Source: Arthrobacter rhizophilus
GTDB taxonomy: Bacteria; Actinomycetota; Actinomycetes; Actinomycetales; Micrococcaceae
NCBI RefSeq assembly: GCF_026241105.1
Contig: NZ_JAPFFT010000002.1
Coordinates: 281,696-345,695 of the forward strand
Direction: 5' to 3'
DNA length: 64,000 nucleotides
Shown here: piece by piece, positions 18,186-26,642 of the stretch
How the letters are laid out: the number at the start of each line of letters is the position of its first letter
Numbering within the stretch: position 1 is the stretch's first letter
Notes under the pieces: model-generated
What the model saw: the letters and a program-made list of their open reading frames with translations, nothing else
What the model was told of the DNA's origin: nothing
Databases searched by the model: none
Made by a program: the position numbers and the translations under genes

Positions 18186-19091
18186 TCATTCAGCCGATGG
18201 GTTCCCATACTCCACGCGCACGCTCGAATCATCGCGCAGCACGACGACGCGGCCTTCCTTCAGCGTCCAGCCATCGTTGAGCAGGAAGATCCGTCCGCCG
18301 CTCACCACGAGCAGCCGGAGCCCCGTGTACCGGTACAGCGGCTCGGCCGGGGTCCCGGCGGTTTCCTCGTGGACATTGGGGGCGGTAACGGCTAGCCGTT
18401 CCTTGCTGTAGACGACGGCGGTGGGCAAGAGTCGGGAGCGTTCCTGGTAGTCGACGGCGGCTCCGCGTCCCAGTGCCTGGGCGTAGTCGGACGTGCCCCA
18501 GAACAGGAGGAGCGTGACAAGCACAAAGATGAAAGAACGCTCCAGCGCGCGGGGTGTCACGGTGAGGCTGCGCCCAGAGCCCGCGGCGGCCCGACGGCGC
18601 AGGCTCATTCCCCAGGTTCCCAGCAACAAGCCGCCTGCGATCATGTACGGCACGTAGAGGAGGATCCGCTCCGGCTGCGAAATGGTCAGGATCCACATGA
18701 CGGCGGCGAAAAGGAAGCCGAGCACCAGCAGCGCCGTCGCGGTCCTTCGAATGGCGGGCCGGAACCGCTGGTCCGCGAGCAGCCTGTCCACGCCGCGGTC
18801 CGCCATGAGCCAGAGGAACCCGATAAGGGCCAACCAGGCAAGAGGGCGGAACAGCGACTGGATGCTGCGCAGGATGAAGTCCTGGACAGTGTAGCCAAAG
18901 AGACTCACGTCCAGGCCCATGGATTTTGCCTGCGCATCCGTGCGCGCCCAACCGAAATAGACAAGCAGCGCCGTGGCTACGGTCAACGGCGGCCCGATCA
19001 CCGAGAGGACGTCAAGCGTCCGCTGCCAGCGGGACTCGACCAGGACCACATCCTGGTTGTTGGATTCCTTCTTGGCGGATTCTTCGCTCAC
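18186..19091 (-). CDS. Uncharacterised membrane protein, about five TM segments
   Basis: I do not recognise a named family. The 301-residue protein has hydrophobic segments near residues 28-47, 80-99, 117-137, 144-164 and 185-205. These are followed by an extracytoplasmic or cytoplasmic C-terminal part of about 95 residues containing LYRYTGLRLLVVSGGRIFLLND in two strands. The N-terminus is charged (MSEESAKKESNNQD). GTG 19091 overlaps the stop codon of the lipoprotein gene in a GTGA junction, so the two are probably translated together and may work together at the membrane. No catalytic motif is visible. Confidence 0.75.
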   Translation of the reverse strand: MSEESAKKESNNQDVVLVESRWQRTLDVLSVIGPPLTVATALLVYFGWARTDAQAKSMGLDVSLFGYTVQDFILRSIQSLFRPLAWLALIGFLWLMADRGVDRLLADQRFRPAIRRTATALLVLGFLFAAVMWILTISQPERILLYVPYMIAGGLLLGTWGMSLRRRAAAGSGRSLTVTPRALERSFIFVLVTLLLFWGTSDYAQALGRGAAVDYQERSRLLPTAVVYSKERLAVTAPNVHEETAGTPAEPLYRYTGLRLLVVSGGRIFLLNDGWTLKEGRVVVLRDDSSVRVEYGNPSAE

Positions 19092-20053
19092 GGTGAGGCC
19101 GTGCCGCTTGGCGATGGTTGGATTGGGCGGGGCGGTCCGGCTGTCGACGATGGCCCGGCGGTGGAGCCTGCCGACGATCCGACTGTGTCGTCGTAGAAGA
19201 ATTGCACCGCGCCGTCCGCTTCGAGCGTGTCAGTGATGGTGACAGTGAAGGAATTTTTGGTTGTGGCCGCCGGCGTCTTGAAATAGACCGGCGAGTAGTC
19301 GCCGGCGCTGCGGGTCTCGACTCCGGAATCGACGCCGTCGATCTTCAACGAGCCCACCCGGACGTAGTAACCGTCCAGGCGCACCCAGGTCCCACCCGTG
19401 CGCGGTCCGCTGGGTCGTTGCAGGCCGGGAACAGGATTGAGGTTTTCATCAACCACCGTGAGGCCACTCAGATGGCGGGGGCACGATTCGCCCACCCCTG
19501 GCTGAAGGGGAACGGCCGATGTGGGGTTGCTCGCGTGGTATTCCACCATGCCCCGCATTACAGAGACGATGGCCAACTCGAGGCAGCGGTTCGGGGGAAC
19601 CTTTGTCATTGCCGCCGTGGCAGCTGCCGCAGCTTGCCACGACTGACCTGTGTTGGCACGCAGCGCGTCACAGACCGCGGCAGCGGCCAGCCACACGTCC
19701 TTGAAGGTGGTGCCGTCGACGCCGGCGCGCAGGTTACCGCAGTCTTTTCCCTGGGCGTAGAGGTACATCCGCCCTTCCTGGGGATCGTTGGGACCGATCG
19801 GCCCGATCGGTACCCACCGCACCACAGGAGCCGCCGCCGGCGGCGGAACATCCGGGCCCGCAGGACCCCCAGGAGGCGCAACGGTGGGTTCGACGACGGC
19901 GGTCGATGCGGGCGCCGGCGCACCGGATCGGGCGGAAGCAGAGTCTTGAGCAGGGGCCGAATCTTGTGAAGGACCGGCGCAACCGCCCAGCATGGCGAAA
20001 ATAGCAGGAAGGAGCAGGAATCCGAGGATTCGGTTCCGGGTCCGGTAGTTCAT
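19088..20053 (-). CDS. Uncharacterised lipoprotein with an IPT/TIG-like region
   Basis: A 321-residue exported protein. The signal peptide ends at the lipobox MLGGC (Cys near 25), and a Ser/Ala/Pro-rich linker follows to about residue 70. The middle contains about six Cys-bearing segments such as KDCGNLRAGVDG. Further on, GPRTGGTWVRLDG and later beta-rich sequence resemble an IPT/TIG immunoglobulin-like fold, and the tail is again Ser/Thr/Pro-rich. This suggests a wall-spanning adhesin-like or structural protein, but the function is unknown. ATG 20053 has GGTGGGGG upstream; an earlier in-frame start at 20104 would disrupt the signal peptide. It precedes and overlaps the membrane protein gene. 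Confidence 0.75.
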   Translation of the reverse strand: MNYRTRNRILGFLLLPAIFAMLGGCAGPSQDSAPAQDSASARSGAPAPASTAVVEPTVAPPGGPAGPDVPPPAAAPVVRWVPIGPIGPNDPQEGRMYLYAQGKDCGNLRAGVDGTTFKDVWLAAAAVCDALRANTGQSWQAAAAATAAMTKVPPNRCLELAIVSVMRGMVEYHASNPTSAVPLQPGVGESCPRHLSGLTVVDENLNPVPGLQRPSGPRTGGTWVRLDGYYVRVGSLKIDGVDSGVETRSAGDYSPVYFKTPAATTKNSFTVTITDTLEADGAVQFFYDDTVGSSAGSTAGPSSTAGPPRPIQPSPSGTASP

Positions 20054-20181
20054 TTCAGCCCCCACCTGCCGAAGGCGGCGCATTGGCCCCTCCCAGGGGA
20101 CCAATCAGCGTGCGCAGCTACACAGCCGATTATTCTCCCGAATGGACTTGACTGCCAGAGCTTGCGTTCCCGCGGGCGAGG

Positions 20182-20403
20182 CTATTTGGTGAAATACGGG
20201 ACGATCAGATAGATCCCGAAAAACACGGCGATTCCGCAGGACGCGAAACACAGATAAGCAAGGGACCGAACGATTGCCGGCGATTTCTGCCGGGCGTCGC
20301 CCGCGATCGCCGTGAGGCGAACGCCGAGCGAATACAGCACTACCAAAAGCACGGCCGCCACCAGGGTTGCCCCGGCTACCTGCACCAGATCCAACCACTT
20401 CAT
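20182..20403 (-). CDS. Small membrane protein paired with PiT transporter
   Basis: A 73-residue protein with two TM helices (about residues 8-29 and 45-68) around a short basic loop, DARQKSP. Its ATG overlaps the stop codon of the phosphate transporter in an ATGA junction, so it is translationally coupled. I do not recognise the family. A regulatory or stabilising subunit of the transporter is plausible only from position. Confidence 0.75.
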   Translation of the reverse strand: MKWLDLVQVAGATLVAAVLLVVLYSLGVRLTAIAGDARQKSPAIVRSLAYLCFASCGIAVFFGIYLIVPYFTK

Positions 20404-21614
20404 GCCTGGATGTCCTTACTCATGCTCTGGGCGAGACTTTGTTTTCTGGCGTTCTTCTTGCGGAAGCGGACTGCGGTGCCGGCTTCCTCGACTTCGACGG
20501 CGTTGTGGTGGCCCACGTGCGACTTCCTCGAATAAATGAACATGCAGACGACGACGACGGCGCCCACGACTGCCGCGATAACCACGCCGATGGGGCCGAT
20601 GCCGACAAGCAATGCCGTCAGGGCGCCCACGATGGCAGCTGCCGGGAGGGTGAAGAGCCATCCGGTGGCGATACGCCCCACGGTTCCCCAACGCACTGTG
20701 GTGCCTTTACGTCCAAGTCCCGAGCCGATAACCGAGCCGGAGGCAACCTGGGTGGTGGACAGCGCGAAACCCAGATGGGAGGAAGCGAGGATGGCCGAAG
20801 CGGTACTTGCTTCCGCAGCAAAGCCCTGCGCCGGTTTGACCTCGGTGAGGCCGGAGCCCATGGTCCGGATGATGCGCCAGCCGCCGGCGTAGGTTCCGAT
20901 GGCGATGGCAAGTGCGCAGGCCCCGATGACCCAGAGCTGCGGACCGCTGCCGGCCCGCTGGGTTCCGGCAGCAATCAGAACCAGGGTGATGATGCCCATG
21001 GTCTTCTGGGCATCGTTGGTGCCGTGGGCCAGCGCGACCAGGCTGGAGGTGAAGATCTGTCCGGTGCGGAATCCACCGCGCTTCTGGGTCAGCTTGTCAC
21101 CGGTTTCGGGGTCGTGCCGGGATGTCAGGGCGTAGGCGAGCCTGGTGCAGAGATAGGCCACGGCACCGGCAAGCAAGGGTGAGAAGATGGCCGGAAGAAT
21201 GACCTTTTGCAGCACGGTATCGAAATTGACCGCGTGGAATCCGATTCCAACGATCGCCGCCCCGATGAGCCCGCCGAAGAGTGCATGGGAAGAGCTTGAC
21301 GGCAACCCCTTGAGCCACGTGAACATGTTCCACAGAATGGCACCCATCAGCCCGGCGAAAATGATCTCGGGCGTGATATGGATGCCGTCCGTGCCCTCGC
21401 GGATGAGGCCTCCGGAAATGGTCTTCGCCACTTCGGTCGACAGGAACGCGCCCACGAGGTTAAGCACAGCGGCAAGAGCCACCGCCGTCTTGGGCTTGAT
21501 GGCGCCGGTAGCGATCGGGGTGGCCATTGCGTTCGCAGTGTCGTGGAACCCGTTGGTGAAGTCAAAAAATAAGGCCAGCGCTATGACAAGCGCGACCATG
21601 AAGGTGATTTCCAC
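20400..21614 (-). CDS. Inorganic phosphate transporter, PiT family
   Basis: A 404-residue polytopic protein with the two inverted PiT signatures: DFTNGFHDTANAMATPIATG near residues 14-33 and VALAHGTNDAQKTMGII near 215. These Asp- and Asn-rich loops bind the phosphate and the metal or proton. It imports phosphate, probably as a neutral metal-phosphate complex, with low affinity. I chose GTG 21614 (VEITFMVALV); ATG 21599, with AGGTGG 10 bases upstream, is nearly as good. The downstream 73-residue membrane gene overlaps it. There is no PhoU-like gene beside it here. Confidence 0.93.
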   Translation of the reverse strand: MEITFMVALVIALALFFDFTNGFHDTANAMATPIATGAIKPKTAVALAAVLNLVGAFLSTEVAKTISGGLIREGTDGIHITPEIIFAGLMGAILWNMFTWLKGLPSSSSHALFGGLIGAAIVGIGFHAVNFDTVLQKVILPAIFSPLLAGAVAYLCTRLAYALTSRHDPETGDKLTQKRGGFRTGQIFTSSLVALAHGTNDAQKTMGIITLVLIAAGTQRAGSGPQLWVIGACALAIAIGTYAGGWRIIRTMGSGLTEVKPAQGFAAEASTASAILASSHLGFALSTTQVASGSVIGSGLGRKGTTVRWGTVGRIATGWLFTLPAAAIVGALTALLVGIGPIGVVIAAVVGAVVVVCMFIYSRKSHVGHHNAVEVEEAGTAVRFRKKNARKQSLAQSMSKDIQA

Positions 21615-21782
21615 CTGGTGCCCAATCTGCAGAGTCGACGATGCGCAGTTCCACTTCCCCGGGCCTGCCGTGCACAGCACTGTTCAGCGACCGTTCATCT
21701 GACTGCACTGGCGGAATTAACTATGGCGGGCGTGAAACCTTAAGAATCTTACGTGCCATTGCCAGCATGGCCAAACATCGAT

Positions 21783-22280
21783 TCAGCCGAGGAATCGCCG
21801 AACAGCCTCGATATCGCTCCGCGACAGGCCACGCCGCGGATCCGGTGAGATCCAAAGCACACGGTCACCAAGGAATTCCGCCCAAGAGCGGGCTGCAGCC
21901 TCGTGGGCCAACTGATCATCCATCCACACGAAGCGTTCGGCTCCGGCCTCTTGGACGTCCTTTTGCAAAACGTCCAGCTTCCACCAATCGGCGGTCTGGT
22001 CCCAGCCGTCACTGGTCAAGACGGGCCAATGTTCACCGTGGAGACCGATTGCCGGACACAGGAACTCCGGGGCGAGCCGCTGCCATGTGGTCAGCCAGAC
22101 AAACCTCGCTGCGGGGTGGGCGGCCAGGGCGTTGAGCTCGTCAACCAGCTCGGCGGCATAAACGACGTCCAGTATTCCGGCGTCGGCGATTTTCCATTCA
22201 GTACCCCAATCGGTGAAGCCCATGGGACCAAAGGGGTTCACGACGCCGTCGACGTCCAGATACAGCGTAACGATGCTCAC
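21783..22280 (-). CDS. HAD-like domain protein
   Basis: A 165-residue protein. It starts with TLYLDVDGVVNPFG, the DxD motif I of HAD phosphatases, and has FVWLTTWQR as a motif II-like Thr strand. RFVWMDDQLA supplies the acidic pair of motif IV, all in the order of the HAD superfamily. It resembles small secondary-metabolism or nucleotide-like phosphatases, but the substrate is unknown. GTG 22280 sits behind GGAGGGGG; an ATG at 22322 lacks an SD and adds an atypical N-terminus. It is divergent from kynA. Confidence 0.75.
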   Translation of the reverse strand: MSIVTLYLDVDGVVNPFGPMGFTDWGTEWKIADAGILDVVYAAELVDELNALAAHPAARFVWLTTWQRLAPEFLCPAIGLHGEHWPVLTSDGWDQTADWWKLDVLQKDVQEAGAERFVWMDDQLAHEAAARSWAEFLGDRVLWISPDPRRGLSRSDIEAVRRFLG

Positions 22281-22378
22281 AGGCCCCCTCCCGGACTTGG
22301 CAATAAGCCCAGCGTAAGACACAAGAGCGCCGACTGCGCGGGCTCGATCGGGGGAACATTTTAAGAAAATTCACTATC

Positions 22379-22406
22379 TTGACGTCCGTCATAGAAGTGA
22401 TACTAT
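22379..22406 (+). promoter_or_regulatory. kyn operon promoter with overlapping palindrome
   Basis: TTGACG (22379-22384) and TACTAT (22401-22406) are 16 bases apart. The -10 ends 6 bases before the kynA ATG, so the transcript probably begins at or within a base of the start codon. TGACG-TC-CGTCA (22380-22391) is a perfect palindrome covering the -35, a likely repressor operator, possibly for PaaX from the same operon. Confidence 0.6.
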
Positions 22407-22412
22407 CGAGGC

Positions 22413-23282
22413 ATGGAAAACCGCACCGGCCACTCCGCCCAAAGCATCAGGCCCATCGAGGATTCGGTCCGCACCGACTTCAGCCAGGCCATGTCCTACG
22501 GCGGGTATCTGGACCTTGACCGCCTCCTCACTGCCCAGCACCCGCTGAGTACACCGGAACACCATGACGAATTGCTGTTCATCATCCAGCACCAAACCAG
22601 CGAACTGTGGCTCAAGCTCGTCCTGCATGAACTCCTTGAAGCCCGCCGGCTCCTCGATGCGGACAATCTTGCCAAGGCCCTCAAATGCATCGCACGCGTC
22701 AAGGCGATCCAGCGGACCATGACCGAGCAGTGGTCGGTCCTGGGCACACTCACTCCGCGCGAGTACTCCGAATTCCGTCGCTTCCTAGGCAGTTCCTCGG
22801 GCTTCCAGTCCCACCAGTACCGCGGCGTTGAGTTCATCCTGGGCAACAAGAACCGCGATATGCTCCGGGTCTTCGAAAGTGATCCCGCAGCTCACAGCCA
22901 GCTCAGCGCGCTCCTCGAACAGCCGACTCTCTACGATGCCTTCCTCGCGGTACTGGCGCGGGCCGGCTACGCCGTCCCCGCCGAAATCCTGGAACGTGAC
23001 AAGAGCCAACCATGGACGTTCCAAAAAGACCTTGTCCCGGTCTTCCAGGAGATCTACGAATCCGAGGCCACGCCATGGGGTTTCTATGAGGCGTGCGAAG
23101 ACCTCGTGGACATCGAGGACAATTTCCACGCTTGGCGTTTCCGCCACTTGCGCACGGTGCAACGAACCATCGGCTTCAAGGTGGGTACGGGCGGCTCCTC
23201 GGGCGTCGACTTCCTCAAGCGGGCACTTGACCTGACATTCTTCCCGGAGCTTTACGCCGTCCGCACCGAGATCGGCAACTGA
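22413..23282 (+). CDS. kynA: Tryptophan 2,3-dioxygenase
   Basis: A 289-residue heme enzyme of normal bacterial length that opens the indole ring of L-tryptophan to N-formylkynurenine. Signatures include YGGYLDLDRLL, DELLFIIQHQTSELWLKL (split here) with the substrate-pocket His, and HAWRFRHLRTVQRTIGFK near the C-terminus with the heme-ligand His. KVGTGGSSGVDFLK is a conserved C-terminal loop. The nearest G-rich run (GAGG) is only one base from the ATG, too close to act as an SD. The promoter position implies a leaderless transcript. First gene of kynA-kynU-paaX. Confidence 0.96.
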   Translation: MENRTGHSAQSIRPIEDSVRTDFSQAMSYGGYLDLDRLLTAQHPLSTPEHHDELLFIIQHQTSELWLKLVLHELLEARRLLDADNLAKALKCIARVKAIQRTMTEQWSVLGTLTPREYSEFRRFLGSSSGFQSHQYRGVEFILGNKNRDMLRVFESDPAAHSQLSALLEQPTLYDAFLAVLARAGYAVPAEILERDKSQPWTFQKDLVPVFQEIYESEATPWGFYEACEDLVDIEDNFHAWRFRHLRTVQRTIGFKVGTGGSSGVDFLKRALDLTFFPELYAVRTEIGN

Positions 23283-23347
23283 GCCCCCAAACAAGACCTC
23301 AAGCAACACGTCCAGCAACCGCAACAGAAATTTCTTCAGGAGAGACT

Positions 23348-24586
23348 ATGAACAGCCTGCAGCAAACCCAACGGCCGACGTCGGGCGAACTCGACGCCAC
23401 CGATCCCCTCGCCGAACAGCGTGAGGCCTTTTACGCCCCCGAAGAGGGGCAACTCGCCGCCTATCTCGACGGGAACTCGCTCGGGCGCCCGCTCAAGACC
23501 ACGTCGGCGAAGCTGGCTTCATTCGTCCAAGATGCATGGGGCAGCCGCCTTATCCGGGGCTGGGACGAACAGTGGATGGACGAGCCCACCCGGGTCGGCG
23601 ACCGGATAGGCGCCGTCACGCTCGGCGCGGCCGCCGGTCAGGTCACCGTGGGCGATTCCACCTCCGTCATGCTCTACAAACTCATCCGTGCCGCAGTGGA
23701 CGCCCAACCGGGCCGCGATGAAATCGTGGTTGATCGCGACAACTTCCCCACTGACCGTTTCATCATCGAAGGCATCGCGGCGGAAAAGGGCGCCACCATC
23801 AAGTGGGTCGACTCCAACCCGGCCAGCGGCGTCCGGACCACAGACCTTGAGGGACTGCTCAGCGAACGGACCGCCGTCGTCGTCCTGAGCCACGTAGCGT
23901 ACCGTTCCGGCTTCCTTGCGGATGCTGAGGCGATCACTGCGTTGGTCAAGGACGCCGGTGCGCTCATGCTTTGGGACTTGTGCCACTCAGTGGGCTCAGT
24001 GCCTCTCGAACTTGACGCCTGGGGCGTCGACCTTGCGGTGGGTTGCACGTACAAGTACCTCAACGGCGGCCCGGGCTCCCCCGCGTTCGCGTATGTCAAC
24101 GCGGCGCAGCAAGACCGCTTGCAGCAGCCCATTTGGGGGTGGATGGGCGCCGACAACCCTTTCGGCATGACGGAAAGCTACACGCCCGCCAAGGGAATCC
24201 GCCGCTTCATCACCGGCACTCCGCCCGTTCTCGCCATGCAGCCACTCAAGGACATGGTGGAGCTCATTGCGTCCGTCGGGATGGACGCTGTGCGGGAGAA
24301 GTCCATCAAGCTCACCGAATACGCCGTCGCCCTGGCCGAAGGCATGCTGGTCCCGCTGGGCGCCGAGATTGTCAGCCCGCGCAACACCGCAGAGCGCGGC
24401 TCGCACATCACGGTGGACCATCCCCTCTTCGGCGAGGTCACCCAGAAACTTTGGGAGCTGGGGGTCATCCCCGACTTCCGTCCGCCGCACGGACTGCGCA
24501 TCGGTCTCTCGCCGCTCAGCACGAGCTACGCCGAGGTTGAGCTGGGCGTGACCGCCATCCGGGACGCCCTCGCCGAGCTCTTGTGA
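23348..24586 (+). CDS. kynU: Kynureninase
   Basis: A 412-residue PLP-dependent enzyme that cleaves kynurenine to anthranilate and alanine. YLDGNSLGRPLK near residue 40 is a family signature. LWDLCHSVGSVPLEL holds the Asp that contacts the PLP ring, and VGCTYKYLNGGPGSPAF carries the Schiff-base lysine near residue 230. The ATG at 23348 follows a 65-bp spacer from kynA with GGAGAGACT upstream. It overlaps paaX by 4 bp. The arylformamidase that should act between KynA and KynU is not in the window. Confidence 0.96.
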   Translation: MNSLQQTQRPTSGELDATDPLAEQREAFYAPEEGQLAAYLDGNSLGRPLKTTSAKLASFVQDAWGSRLIRGWDEQWMDEPTRVGDRIGAVTLGAAAGQVTVGDSTSVMLYKLIRAAVDAQPGRDEIVVDRDNFPTDRFIIEGIAAEKGATIKWVDSNPASGVRTTDLEGLLSERTAVVVLSHVAYRSGFLADAEAITALVKDAGALMLWDLCHSVGSVPLELDAWGVDLAVGCTYKYLNGGPGSPAFAYVNAAQQDRLQQPIWGWMGADNPFGMTESYTPAKGIRRFITGTPPVLAMQPLKDMVELIASVGMDAVREKSIKLTEYAVALAEGMLVPLGAEIVSPRNTAERGSHITVDHPLFGEVTQKLWELGVIPDFRPPHGLRIGLSPLSTSYAEVELGVTAIRDALAELL

Positions 24587-25467
24587 GTGCTGTCCTTGAT
24601 GACATGGACTCCCGTCCCGGGAGCACCACGTCGTTGCTGCGCACGGTCATCGGCCTTTACCTGCGCGATGCCGGCGGATGGATGTCCACTAAGCACATCA
24701 TCGCCCTCATGGAGGCCCTCGGGGTCTCCGCGGCTGTGACCCGGACGGCCTTGTCACGGTTGAAAAAGAAGGAAATCGTCCTTCCCCAGCTGCGTCAGGG
24801 TGTTTCCGGCTTCGCCATCACCGACGGCGCCGCGGCCATGCTTGCCCGCGGCGACCGCAGGATCTACAACCCCCGGCTGATGTCGTCCGGGGACCGTTGG
24901 TGCCTCGTGTCCTTTTCCATCCCGGAAACAGAACGGGAAAAGCGGCACCAATTGCGGCGCAGGCTGCACTGGATTGGCTGCGGCACGGTGGCCGCGGGGC
25001 TGTGGATCTGCCCGGATTCCCTGCGCGAGGAGGTGGAGGAGATCCTGGAGGACCTTGAGTTGCGCGGCATGGCCACGGTGTTCGTCACGGATGCCCCCCT
25101 GGTTGGCGGCAGCCTCCGCGATGCCGCCTCCGCTTGGTGGGATCTCGACGCAGTGGCGGAACTGCACCGCGACTTCATCCGGCATCATGGTCCCGACGGC
25201 GGCAGCTCGGGTAACGGTTCCGGCGGCGGCTCGGACGATACTCACCAGCTGATGGGAGCCTCTCCCGAGGCGTCGGCCGAAACCTTCGCCAGCTATGTCC
25301 GATGCATCGACCGCTGGCGGATCATCCCGTACCTGGACCCAGGGCTGCCGGCTGAATTCCTGCCCGAGGATTGGCCCGGCATGGCAGGAATCGCCTTGTT
25401 CGAGCGCCTCGGGGCCGCCTATTCACGGCCGAGCGCGGACTTCGTACGAGGGACACTGGAGTCATAG
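24583..25467 (+). CDS. PaaX family transcriptional regulator
   Basis: A 294-residue GntR-like winged-helix regulator. TTSLLRTVIGLYLRDAGGWM begins the DNA-binding domain (about residues 11-30), followed by VTRTALSRLKKKEI as the recognition helix. The PaaX central and C-terminal domains follow, with SFSIPETEREKRHQLRRRLHW as a clear signature. PaaX of E. coli represses phenylacetate genes and responds to phenylacetyl-CoA. Here the gene overlaps kynU by a GTGA junction, so regulation of tryptophan catabolism, perhaps with a kynurenine or anthranilyl-CoA ligand, is likelier. A Gly/Ser-rich insert lies near residues 206-220. Confidence 0.9.
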   Translation: MSAVLDDMDSRPGSTTSLLRTVIGLYLRDAGGWMSTKHIIALMEALGVSAAVTRTALSRLKKKEIVLPQLRQGVSGFAITDGAAAMLARGDRRIYNPRLMSSGDRWCLVSFSIPETEREKRHQLRRRLHWIGCGTVAAGLWICPDSLREEVEEILEDLELRGMATVFVTDAPLVGGSLRDAASAWWDLDAVAELHRDFIRHHGPDGGSSGNGSGGGSDDTHQLMGASPEASAETFASYVRCIDRWRIIPYLDPGLPAEFLPEDWPGMAGIALFERLGAAYSRPSADFVRGTLES

Positions 25468-25553
25468 GGGGCTGGAACCGGTGATCACCCACAGCACCAG
25501 GAGTAGTCTGGAAGCATGAACTTCCCCGATGGTGGACGGTTCGCGAGGTTGCC

Positions 25554-26642
25554 ATGACTCGCCCCTGGTTGCGCTGGTTGCCGGCCGCGATGGTTCCGGT
25601 AGCTCTTGCTGCCGCAGCCCTGGCTGGTTCCTACCAGGCGGGCGCTGCGACGAGCCTGCCGCACAAGACGGCCGCGGAAGTCATCGCCATGATCGGGCGC
25701 TCCGAAGTCCGTGCGTTGTCTGGAACGCTCCAGCAGAATTCCGAACTGGGGCTCCCCCAACTCCCCTCCACCGGACCTGCTGCCACCCAGGGTCCAGCTT
25801 CCGTGATCGAGCTTTTGAGCGGTTCGCACACGGCCCGGGTCTACGTGGACGGCCCCTCCAAAGCCAGGTTCCAGGTGATGGACATGCTCGCCGAGCGCGA
25901 TCTGGTCCGCAATGGCAACGATCTCTGGCTCTACAACTCGGCCGACAACAGCGCGGCGCATATGACGCTGCCTGCGGAGCCAGCGACCGGCAGCCCTGCC
26001 CCGCACGCGACACCAACCCCTGGAATGGCCACACCTGACGTCGTCGCGCAGCACTTCCTCGCCGCCGTCGAGCCCAGCACGGAAGTGTCCGTGGGCGATG
26101 GAACCACGGTGGCCGGGCGCACGGCCTACCAGTTGGTGATCAAGCCACGAAGTACCGGAACGCTCGTCGACTCCGTGACGATCGCCGTCGATTCTGCCTC
26201 CGGCCTGCCGCTCGGCGTCGATGTGCGCGCCCGGGGCCAGGCCGCAGCAGCCTTTTCGCTTGCCTTCACTGACGTGAACCTGTCCGCGCCCGACGCCGGT
26301 CTGTTCAGTTTCACTCCACCCCGCGGTGCCGCCGTGGAAGAGAAGGCAACTCCTCAACTGCGTGCCCTGCCCGGAAAGACCGGCCAGGCACCACAGACGA
26401 AGGCAGCAGCTGGCCGGCCCACAATCACGGGCAGCGGCTGGGACGCAGTGATCAGCTTGCCGGCAGGCACAGTGCCCACTGATGTCCGGGCTACCCCGAT
26501 GTTCGCCCAGCTCACCCAGGCAGTGCCGGGCGGGCGCGCGCTGACCACCAGCCTGGTGTCTGTTCTGATGCTCGACGACGGCCGCGTCTTCGCGGGAATG
26601 GTGCCACTTGAGCGGCTGCAAGCTGCAGCCGCCCCGCAATGA
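25554..26642 (+). CDS. LolA/RseB-like secreted protein
   Basis: A 362-residue protein with a signal peptide or single N-terminal anchor (residues 5-27) and a LolA/MucB-like beta-sheet domain. GLYNSADN-like WLYNSADNSAAHMTL and later DVNLSAPDAGLFSFTPPRGA fit the family. LolA-type domains bind lipids in a half-barrel. In a monoderm this more likely senses or carries a membrane lipid or lipoprotein. GAGG lies 5 bases before ATG 25554. It is the first gene of a three-gene unit with an ABC exporter and overlaps the ATPase gene by an ATGA junction, so a joint function is likely. Confidence 0.8.
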   Translation: MTRPWLRWLPAAMVPVALAAAALAGSYQAGAATSLPHKTAAEVIAMIGRSEVRALSGTLQQNSELGLPQLPSTGPAATQGPASVIELLSGSHTARVYVDGPSKARFQVMDMLAERDLVRNGNDLWLYNSADNSAAHMTLPAEPATGSPAPHATPTPGMATPDVVAQHFLAAVEPSTEVSVGDGTTVAGRTAYQLVIKPRSTGTLVDSVTIAVDSASGLPLGVDVRARGQAAAAFSLAFTDVNLSAPDAGLFSFTPPRGAAVEEKATPQLRALPGKTGQAPQTKAAAGRPTITGSGWDAVISLPAGTVPTDVRATPMFAQLTQAVPGGRALTTSLVSVLMLDDGRVFAGMVPLERLQAAAAPQ

